From: Chondrus crispus
Taxonomy: Eukaryota; Rhodophyta; Florideophyceae; Gigartinales; Gigartinaceae
DNA length: 64,000 nucleotides
Reading direction: 5' to 3'
NCBI RefSeq assembly: GCF_000350225.1
Contig: NW_005179050.1
Location: 1-64,000 of the forward strand
The position numbers and the translations under genes are program-made. Positions 56,310 through 64,000 of this stretch are shown piece by piece. How positions within the stretch are numbered: position 1 is the first letter of the stretch; each line of letters starts with the position of its first letter. A model generated the notes under the pieces. The model was not told the DNA's origin. It did no database searches and saw only the letters and a program-made list of their open reading frames with translations.

Positions 56310-58618
56310 ATGACCTCACGAAAAAGGTCTGGGAAGAAGGCAGGGCGTGCTCATTCGCGTTCTGCAGCCATGAAACCCGCTGCTTCAGGCAATCAGCGAG
56401 GCCACTTGTCTCAGCAGAAGGGACCTCTGACATCTCGGAAGTGTAACAGCCAAGCGCCTGAGGCTCAGGTCCCCGCGGAACGCCGGTCATCTCCTCGTGT
56501 TGCGGCCGAAGCTACTCCTGCAGCGGCTGGGCAGGAATCTCGGCGGGTTTCAAGCAATATAGTCAGGACACCCCAAGACAGTGCGCCATCTCACACGTGC
56601 TCGCTTCCCGTTCGAAGTCAGGGAAGTGGTCCGTCTGATTGAGCACCTCCGCGTGAGAGCATGCGCAAGCGCGGCATTGGTTCGTCTCCAGGTGAAGACT
56701 TTTCCCTTTTGTTCGGGGATAAAGATCAAGGCGAGGAAGATGAACATCCAGAACGCAAAAGGGCGAACGGTCAGTTGCTCGAGCTCCATGGACGCGAGCC
56801 AGAGGAGTACGTCGACGAGAGTGTGCAGGCTAATGCAGCAGAGATGGACGGGGTCGCCGAAACTCAAGATGTGGAAGACGTCGTCGTTCCCACGCGTCGT
56901 GAGTGCATGGCAGGTTCCTTGCCGAGTCAGCCACGGGGCCCCCATTTGGCTTGAGCACTTGAGGAAGACTCTAACCACGGAGTACTTCGAGTCATGCGGG
57001 AACTGCATGCTCGTTTGGAGAAGCAGCTCGCCATTGAAAAAAAGGAAATTCTGGGTGCAATCAAGGCTGTATCTTCTCGTGTTTCAACCTTAGAGCGGAC
57101 GTTATCACGCTGCCAGGACGCCGTCAACATTGTTCTTCTGAATTCCGCCCTGCCGAAGATAGGAAAATCAGCCGAGAAGGCCTCTTTAAACGACCTCCTT
57201 TGCCCTATGGAGGACATCTTCGCAGGGAAATTCATGTGCATTATCTTCACAAGAGCGTTCATAAATTGCACCATGAGAGTTCTTCCTCAGAGAAAGGAAT
57301 GGAGTGAATCCTTAGAGGGTGTGAGTCGTGACACACAATTTTCCAAGCTTCAATTGGACGGCAATAGTTGCAAAGTGTTGGGGTTCGGACTTTTTCTTGT
57401 CGAGGTCCTTTTGTGGAAAAGGGACCCAAGCAAGGAGAAAAACGAGGAGCTGCTGGGTACGAAGCAAGCTCGTCAGTATCTGGTCTTGCGAAAGGCTTGG
57501 GGAAAGAGCTTGATTGCAAATGCAATGAACAACCCGAGTATTGGGACGAAGTCACTCGAAATGGTACATCCGAACATCCGCGGGAAGCTGAATACCACTG
57601 CGAAACCTTTCTGGCTGAGGCCGGGATACATAAGAATGATCACAGTCGATTCTTTCTTCAACGAAGAATTTGCTTCAACTGCCATCAAGAAGGCCCAGCG
57701 TGTGGCTCGGCGTCGAAGCGATAAGATGGGGGAAGATGAGCCAATTGGATCATCAAGGACGAAGACATTAGGGTTGAGATCGTTCGTCGCGTTTTCAAGA
57801 TGGGTAATCAGTTTCTGAACAAGTCCAGGGAGCTTGGGCGGAAATCCTTCTTTCAAAACTTCTCACCTGTTTTCCAAAATGAAGTGGGAGTCTCATTCCA
57901 GTATGAGAATCCACCCCGCCCGCACATGAACCTCCAAGATATCCCAGACGGAACCTGCCGTACTGCTATGAAGTCGGTCGCTGAGGTGAACCCCCTGAAT
58001 TTGATAGCATGGAAGAAGCTGATTTCTGAAAGCGATCCCTTCATATTTATCACTACGTATGATGTTGAGACGAAAGACAAGGATGGAAGGAAGGAGACTC
58101 GAAAAATTGTTATCCGACTCAATGCCATGCACGTCGCCTTGAAGTTCTTGGTGGCTTTTACCAGGTGTGGCAGTGATGAAGACCTCTATTCAATATCCAA
58201 GGAATCCTTTTGTGTGATTTACATGACTGCTGTCGTGTTCTGGGAGGTCATGCTGATGAAGGTGATCAAGGCGAGGGGTGCATTTTCTCGAAACGAGCAG
58301 ATATTGCATGAAGTGGATGGCCAGGATCAGCACAATGGATCATGGTGGTCGCGACTGAGATCGCTCTACTCAGATCTTTTGACTGAGGGACAGGGAGAAA
58401 AGCGGGTTGAGCTTCCACAGCAACAGTCCAGTATTTTGAAGGAGAAGCTGGTGATGTCCGTGGATATGTACAACTCCGTGCACGATCCCCTGGTCCGTTC
58501 AGGTTCACATCAAGAGGATAATGATGATCTGAGCGTGGTGGATGGTGAGGATGAAATCCAGGCGGATCAAGTCGAAGACGATGACGATGTGGTCATGGTC
58601 CACGACTTCGATTTATAA
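56310..58618 (+). pseudogene. Broken gene of unknown family, about 760 codons
   Basis: Begins at a good ATG (MTSRKRSGKKAGRAHS). The N terminus is basic and Ser/Ala-rich, followed by an acidic middle, a coiled-coil-like stretch (MRELHARLEKQLAIEKKEI), a globular part with KAWGKSLIANAMNNP and FWLRPGYIRMITVDSFFNEEF, a second globular part (FIFITTYDVETKDKDGRKE, VALKFLVAFTRCG) and a very acidic C terminus (DDDDVVMVHDFDL). I recognise no domain. About three interruptions are visible. It converges on the gene at 58880-60138 with about 260 bp between them. It could be one gene of an undescribed two-gene mobile element, or a decayed lineage-specific host gene. Confidence 0.5.
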
Positions 58619-58879
58619 GGGGTCGTATTTGATGTGATAGTGAAACTTCTTAGTTCACCAAAGTGATAAATGAGTAAAGCGGGAGACTTCTGTAGCATGA
58701 ATGAATTGAGTTTACTTAAAGAGGCCCAGAACCTTGGCAACATTGACGACTTGCTTCACATGGGCAGACACTTTGATAGAAATGAATGGGACGTGCAATT
58801 GATGTACTCCTAGTACGTCGCTGCGATTGAAATCAGCAAATATAGACTGACAAGGATTGGATTGAAGATTCCATCGCAG

Positions 58880-60138
58880 TTAGAACGACCCCTTCCGGTC
58901 CAATGGTTCGCTGACCACGTTTTCAGCACTCATTACCTTAGAAATGCGTTCTTGGAAGTTAAGCACTGATAGTCTTATGTCTTCCAGTGGATATGAGTAG
59001 GTCTGCTCTATGGAATCCCAAGTGCAATCCCGACGAAATACAACGTGCCGTTGTTCATCCTTGTCATCCCTTATAACAGCAAGAGAATCTCCAATTGTCA
59101 TATAGCACGGGTCAGAAGGAGATTCGGTGTTGGGACCGGCCATACAGCCTATCACTCTGGCAGATACATAATTGGCAGTACCTTTTTCCAGCCTTTTTGC
59201 GATGATCACGTCTCTGACAACTTGCGGTGATGCTGGTCCGAGTGCTTCTCACAAGTCTAGGAAGCTCCTAAAGTATATGCTCGTCTCCTTCACAACTGAT
59301 TTCCGGCACATATAATCTTCCGGAAGAATAGAAACCTTTGTTCGTAGCTGGGCTTTGACTCTTTCGGATATAGAATCAAACTGGAGCAATGTGCAGTCCG
59401 CTCGCGCCTTAAATGAGTCTTGTACCAACCACTGTGTCCAACGGGCTATTTCAACTGGGGTAGGACGTGTCGGTGTCTTGAGTAACCAATGCTCTAGACG
59501 CAACGAAATAAACTTAAGAGGAATATTGGAGCCTGCATCAGAAATGAGGAGCGGAATCTGAGTCCATAGTGCAGTCGTAATCGAGGATTGCTGTCCTTTC
59601 ACCACTTCCTCAAGATATTGAAGGCGTCTGGAAGAGCATTTAGCTCGCGTGGATCTTTGATTGTATTCTGGTCAAGTGAGACAGTCGTCGTGTGGTTAAC
59701 CTTCCTGCATTTTTCTACCATGGCACTACCTGGAGCATAGTTCATATCATCTGCATCCATCCATGCGCTTGCCACGTTGGAGCTTGCGGTGATATCCAAT
59801 CGCACGGATGTATCTTTGAGTCTCCAGCTAAACTTTTGTCCATCTTGTACAAACTTGTTTCCCTGCTTGAAAGTAACCTTGCTTTTACATGCCCTGAATC
59901 CAAACGCTGCCTTGTATTGAATGGTCCCTTTGAGCACCTCTCGACGATCATCATGACTGTAGTTGAGACTAATGACTGTTGCTGGGAACCATGCCTTGCT
60001 TTCTTCTTCATTCTCCAAGGTATAGTAGACCTCTATATCACTCTGGAATTGGAGGCCATTGAAAAGATCTGATACCATTATCAACTGATGAATGGTATCA
60101 TCCTCTGTTAATTTCCCTTGGAAATTGATACTTGACAA
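58880..60138 (-). pseudogene. Broken gene of unknown family, about 420 codons
   Basis: Minus strand, convergent with the gene at 56310. The frame is open upstream to about 60242 without a clear ATG; the first Met is in HQLIMVSDLFNG. One stretch (IEVYYTLENEEESKAWFPATVISL) looks like a small beta-barrel of the Tudor/agenet kind, with an aromatic-rich strand and W..A.V; this is a weak impression. Later words are LRLEHWLLKTPTRP, CYMTIGDSLAVIRDD and YSYPLEDIRLSVLNFQER. About two interruptions. No family recognised. Confidence 0.45.
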
Positions 60139-61020
60139 ATTTGTTTGAAATATATACCGAAGACTAAAGAGTTGGGGTAACCATTGGAACGTAGTCAGTA
60201 AATAGACATATGTGTTTTTGTGAAATCGATATTTTTGTAACGGTCACATTTAAAGATGCACGGCTCTGTGCAGTATCTAAATACCATGAGACTTAGACGT
60301 GCAAGTGAACAGCTGGGTATGGGCTCCAAAGGTACTGACATCATCCAGTCCGGATTGCTTTGAAAGTCAGTCATGTGTCATTGAATTACTGTTCATTTAA
60401 TCATAATTGCTTTAGATTTAATTGTGCAATGAAGATAGAAGTGTCACTACAGAGTGATGATGATACTGTTCTCGCTATTGAAAGTATGAATTACGCAGTA
60501 CCTACACTTAGATGTCGTCCTCATCAGTGCCCTTCCTCTGTGAATCACTGTCACCACTAGAATCACTTGAGCGGTAATCAGAAGATGAGCTCGGGACCGT
60601 TTAGAATTGGGCGTCAAGCCAGATTTTACACACGGTGATGTACGGACCCTACGTGTCCGTACCGGTCTTTATATCAAGGAGGGAGAAAACTCACCCTCAG
60701 AATGAGTGACCGTGGAATAAGGCCAGGCACGGTGTGTATAAGTGGTACTAGTGAACCCTACAGACGCCGAAAAAAGAACGAATATCAAATCATTGCATTA
60801 GTCATATGAAACTGCAGTACGTAAACGAACTATATTGAGTACGCAGTAGGTTTGGGTCCCACTGACCTTCTCGTGCAGTAAATTCCGGTTCAACCTACGC
60901 AGTTGCGAACACGAAGAGAAGGGGAAGTGTCTCTGGAAATTAGCCGTAGAGGGCTGGAAAGGGAGAACTTTTTTTTTTGTGTGACGTTGTTCAGTTTGTT
61001 TGCCTTTTGAGATGGAGAGC
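60139..61020. other. Non-coding stretch
   Basis: AT-rich spacer right of the convergent pair. No gene or clear repeat seen. Confidence 0.45.
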
Positions 61021-61049
61021 CTTTTATATGTGATCTTCGTGATGCCTTC

Positions 61050-61391
61050 ACACAACTCACACAAAGCCATCACAAAATGCACACTGCCATCACAAAATGC
61101 ACATTGTCAGTGTGAGAGTTTTGATTTCAAGGTTGACGTTTGAGAGTTTTGAGATGCGTCTCACAAAACCATCACAAAAGATTCACGAAACATGTGTGAT
61201 GTTTGAGACGATTTTGTGATGATCACAAAACGTTCTCAAAAAGTGCTACAATTCAACAAATATTCACAAACCATGTGTGACGAATAAGAAGATGGAGTGA
61301 GACGAATGAGATGACGGCGGCGAAAAGAGCAAAACTCTCACAAATCGTCACACAAATCGTCTCACTTTTTGTGACGCCTTAAATTGTCACA
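61050..61391. repeat. TCACAAA/TTTGTGA heptamer array
   Basis: In 340 bp there are eight exact TCACAAA and two exact TTTGTGA, plus several near forms (TCACACAAA, TTCACGAAA, TGTGTGA). Spacing is irregular and both orientations occur, as in subterminal transposase-binding regions or a transcription-factor cluster rather than a tandem satellite. Confidence 0.8.
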
Positions 61392-61407
61392 AACCGGAGC
61401 ACAGGAA

Positions 61408-61485
61408 TATAGTGCCATCCCCCCAATAGTGCCATAACTAGAGGTATGCCACGCTATAGCACTGTATCGTAGGAGGCACTGTATA
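61408..61485. repeat. Small repeat with TATAGTGCC/GGCACTGTA ends, copy 1
   Basis: Begins TATAGTGCC and ends GGCACTGTATA. The core (CCCCCCAATAGTGCCATA...ATCGTAGGAGGCACTGTA) is repeated at about 62039-62103 with five or so differences. A third, looser set of AGTGCC/AGTGCT words is at 61835-61870. Resembles very short MITEs of the Tc1/mariner group (TA flanks). Confidence 0.55.
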
Positions 61486-61530
61486 CGATTCCGTATCATA
61501 ATCGGCCAATCATCATCCACCAACTTGTCG

Positions 61531-61656
61531 CCACGTGTAAAACATTGCGTTTTGGTCACCACGTGTAATACATTGCATTTTGGTCGCCACGTGTTAAACA
61601 TTGCATATCGATCCACACATGTAATATATTGCATTTGGGTTCACACGTGTGATGTG
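61531..61656. repeat. 28-bp G-box minisatellite, copy 1
   Basis: Four and a half tandem 28-bp units. Each begins CCACGTGTAA or a variant, followed by ACATTGC; the first two units keep the exact CACGTG palindrome. It is preceded by GGCCAATCATCATCC and CTTGTCG, as is copy 2 at 63951. Confidence 0.9.
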
Positions 61657-61658
61657 TT

Positions 61659-61797
61659 TGTCGCGCGACAAGATCTACAAAAGCTGTATGGGTGGGCCAC
61701 CCATACTAGAACCAACCTCTAAAAAAATAACAAAAATTAATCTAGTTCCAGTATGGCTGGCCAGCCGTACAGCTTTTGTAAATCTTGTCGCGCGACA
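61659..61797. mobile_element. 139-bp fold-back element
   Basis: Arms of about 50 bp: TGTCGCGCGACAAGATCTAC... at the left and its near-exact inverse at the right. Each arm also contains its own palindrome (TGGGTGGGCCACCCA left, GGCTGGCCAGCC right), and the tips are palindromic too (GTCGCGCGAC). It carries no coding. Probably a MITE; no clear target duplication. Confidence 0.8.
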
Positions 61798-62038
61798 GCC
61801 ATTACATATTACAGGGGGGTCGCTCAATAGTGCCTACTTTAGTAGTGCTTCCCTCTATATAGTGCTATGGCTCACTCTCTGGCATAGGTTATCATACGCT
61901 CACGTGTATCATCCGGCATGGTTCAGTACTCAAAGGATGAAGTTATTTAGTTGTGTTATACAGGCTTTGTTGTGTTTGTGTTAGCAGTGTGCTTTGTCCC
62001 TAAATATATGTATTTGAGCCTCCTTTCTATATTGCTAT

Positions 62039-62103
62039 CCCCCCAATAGTGCCATAGCTAGAGGTATGTCACGCTATAGCACTATATCGTAGGAGGCACT
62101 GTA
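62039..62103. repeat. Small repeat with TATAGTGCC/GGCACTGTA ends, copy 2
   Basis: Direct copy of the core at about 61418-61483. Confidence 0.6.
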
Positions 62104-62267
62104 CCACATCTCACCATTCCCCCTCCTCCCATATGGGATCGATATATATCGAACTCGATACTCGCACTCTCAACTATTAACCCACTTGCATTAACCGTAA
62201 CCTCAGAGACACTAGTCAACTTGCCAGCTACTCTTCCTGTTATACCAACCTGATTAAAGGAAAGAAA

Positions 62268-62282
62268 ACACACACACACACA
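62268..62282. repeat. CA microsatellite
   Basis: Seven to eight CA dinucleotides. Confidence 0.85.
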
Positions 62283-62622
62283 ACTTCTTAAAGTGAGTAC
62301 CCCCATGTCAAATGAGATCCGTGCCCAACTTCAGTCTTGTGCATGGCGCCCCGTTCGTCTAGTTGTCCGCAAGCATGCGTGCTATCAGAAACACCCCCTT
62401 TCTACAGTATGCTTTTTAAAAAAACTATAGTGTAGTCATGGCTGTCCTACTGTATACTGTATCGTATAACAGGTATCGCCATTCCGTCTTCAGGCTTGCA
62501 CAACACAGACTTTGAATGTCTGTGCTCTAGGCAGGGTTTCAGACGCGGAGCATTCTACGAGTGATGAATCGATTTTGCAAAGTTTCAGAGAGCATTGAAT
62601 ACTCTTGTCTTGCGTGTTTTCG

Positions 62623-63687
62623 CTACGAATCCTCATATACTGGCAATGAACGCAGAGCTATTAATGAAGGAACCTCGACGTCACCTAGGTAGTCAGCGAG
62701 CATCGTCTTCTCCACATCAATTTTGTTGTTCAGCAATCTTGTAAGACCGTTTTCGTCGTTCCCCACATTTTTTGCACCCCGTTTCAACAGGTATATTGCC
62801 CATATCGTCACAATCCACACGATTATGATTTCTACCACAAGTGGAACAAGCCAAAACAAGGTCACTACAGTGACGTTTCTCTCTCCAACTGGAACTGTGA
62901 CCTTTTTGCGCTCGAAAGCGCCGTATGCCGCTCCGAAAATAGCCCTTTGCAATTCATCCGTGGCAAACCGGAAGATGTGTGTCCATAGCTGTATGTCTTC
63001 TCGACGAGCTTCGACTTTGAGGCAACTACCAGGTTCATTTACGACGCCAGGACGAGCAGAAAGGACCGGACAAAGCCATACGTGGTCTTTTTCGTAAATG
63101 ATAGACTCGCATCGGCCTCGTTCGGGCGGCGGACTGGTTTCATTAAAAAGACCCCAACAATTAACGTCGACTCCGCGACATCGGAAAATAGTGGAATGGC
63201 GCCTTTCAGCTCTGGTGAGAGAACAGCCCACGGCCGATGCTTTCATGTTCGTGTAGGTGAGTTCAATACTCTTGATTTGGACCTCTGAGGTGAGCTCCGG
63301 GAAAAACTGATCATCGACGACAGACCCATACGCTATTTGTTCGTCTGCCACAATGTGCGCGCATCGCATTTTACGCTCTGACGCATTGAACAGCGTGGTT
63401 GTGTTCAACTTTTCAATGCGCCCTGGCTTTCTCACTGTTCGTATCCCAGAGCTCTGAACGACGGTTGTGCGGCCCTCCAGACCAAAGTTGGATGCTGTGA
63501 TTGCGACCAGAATCGCAAAGCGGAGAAATATGAGAATGTACCGAGCACGTGAAGTATTCATAACAAGCCCACCTCCAATCCCAAATGAAGAGTTGAACGC
63601 TTTCAAGCAAAGAGAGCGGCCTTTGTCTAGCTGCAGAAAGTTTAAGGCACGGGCAATGTACGATGTGACGTGCATCATGTAGGACAT
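62623..63687 (-). CDS. Cysteine-rich membrane protein of unknown family
   Basis: An intact 354-codon frame from ATG 63687. A second Met at residue 43 (MNTSRARYILIFLRFAILVAITA) starts a classical signal peptide or signal anchor and may be the true start (312 aa). The lumenal or extracellular part (about 70-273) has seven cysteines (109, 155, 170, 177, 193, 206, 222) and N-glycosylation sequons at N95, N101, N182 and N271. One strong transmembrane segment follows at about 275-301 (VTLFWLVPLVVEIIIVWIVTIWAIYL), stopped by KRG, and a 50-residue cytosolic tail (KNVGNDENGL...). This looks like a single-pass surface or secretory-pathway protein. I recognise no family; receptor, adhesin or ion-channel subunit are all guesses. 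Codon use and the full-length frame speak for a live host gene. Confidence 0.7.
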   Translation of the reverse strand: MSYMMHVTSYIARALNFLQLDKGRSLCLKAFNSSFGIGGGLVMNTSRARYILIFLRFAILVAITASNFGLEGRTTVVQSSGIRTVRKPGRIEKLNTTTLFNASERKMRCAHIVADEQIAYGSVVDDQFFPELTSEVQIKSIELTYTNMKASAVGCSLTRAERRHSTIFRCRGVDVNCWGLFNETSPPPERGRCESIIYEKDHVWLCPVLSARPGVVNEPGSCLKVEARREDIQLWTHIFRFATDELQRAIFGAAYGAFERKKVTVPVGERNVTVVTLFWLVPLVVEIIIVWIVTIWAIYLLKRGAKNVGNDENGLTRLLNNKIDVEKTMLADYLGDVEVPSLIALRSLPVYEDS

Positions 63688-63950
63688 GATCAGGAGTTCG
63701 CAAATGAAGAAATTCAGGACCCCCGAAATCTAGGAGGAGATAGCAACTTGAAACATGCGGCGGTGGGGCGCGAACAACAGCGCCTATTGCGAGGAGAGAT
63801 TGAGGGAAAGAATAATGCACGGGCGTGGTCACGATTATGGCTTCAAAAGACTCGAGCCATGTGGTAGAGTTGTAGAAGATGCCGAATGAAAGGGGAAATG
63901 TACTGACCTGCTTAGCTGAAGCCGGCCAATCATCATCCGCCAGCTTGTCG
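63688..63950. other. 5' region of the membrane-protein gene
   Basis: 263 bp between the ATG and the minisatellite. In frame it is closed by a stop some 50 bp upstream of the ATG at 63687, so the start cannot lie further out without an intron. No TATA box is obvious. Confidence 0.5.
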
Positions 63951-64000
63951 CCACGTGTAAAACATTGCGTTTTGGTCACCACGTGTAATACATTGCATTT
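63951..64000. repeat. 28-bp G-box minisatellite, copy 2 (runs off window)
   Basis: One full and one partial unit beginning CCACGTGTAAAACATTGC, in the same orientation and with the same leader (GCCAATCATCATCC) as copy 1 at 61531. About 264 bp upstream of the membrane-protein start. Confidence 0.88.

Larger units (their letters stand above)
61798..62622. other. Non-coding stretch downstream of the membrane-protein gene
   Basis: Contains AGTGCC-type repeat words, copy 2 of the small repeat, and a CA microsatellite (62268-62282). Otherwise nothing recognisable. Confidence 0.5.

Overview
The window comes from the nuclear genome of an intron-poor, plastid-bearing eukaryote. I think it is a florideophyte red alga, with Chondrus crispus the best guess. 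The reasons are compact intronless host genes (SMC2, eIF3g, a NDUFA8-type complex I subunit), a C-terminal processing peptidase with a plastid/thylakoid-type leader, alanine-rich LEA-like genes of the kind expected in a desiccation-tolerant intertidal organism, and long stretches of Ty3/Gypsy chromovirus sequence. The species name is recall-based inference; no search was run. A 100-base N run marks a scaffold gap at 54482-54581.

Layout. 1-14.1 kb is the host-gene island: SMC2 (minus, last residues cut off by the window edge), eIF3g (plus), a NDUFA8-like quadruple CX9C protein (minus, convergent with eIF3g), a CtpA-type peptidase (plus), then about 3 kb of non-coding DNA with minisatellites, a large alanine-rich LEA-like gene and a small relative 1.7 kb further on, each with a TATA box. 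14.5-20.2 kb is a decayed piggyBac-type (DDE_Tnp_1_7) DNA transposon carrying three later insertions: a pogo-related MITE, a solo-type LTR, and inside that LTR a very young 1.8-kb non-autonomous LTR element. 22.25-24.96 kb is a nearly intact pogo/Tigger element whose inverted repeats match those of the MITE.

25-54.5 kb is dominated by LTR retroelements. An older minus-strand chromodomain Gypsy (about 32.1-50.9 kb) was split inside its integrase region by a young plus-strand chromodomain Gypsy (33216-44132, LTRs about 1 percent different, CGGGG target duplication). A second LTR family of about 1 kb occurs three times (near 28, 50 and 52 kb); two of its copies lie beside a conserved reading frame that runs opposite to the inferred LTR direction. 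The young Gypsy has an unusual 2.2-kb GC-rich tail made of about 18 hairpin repeats between pol and the 3' LTR.

54.6-64 kb holds two broken, convergent genes of unknown family (56.3-60.2 kb), a dense TCACAAA/TTTGTGA array, several small inverted-repeat elements, a 28-bp G-box minisatellite present twice as a direct repeat, and an intact minus-strand gene for an unrecognised cysteine-rich membrane protein (62623-63687) lying between the two minisatellite copies.

The host genes serve chromosome condensation, translation initiation, mitochondrial complex I, plastid protein maturation and probably stress protection. They do not form a pathway and look like ordinary neighbours next to a transposon-rich accessory region.
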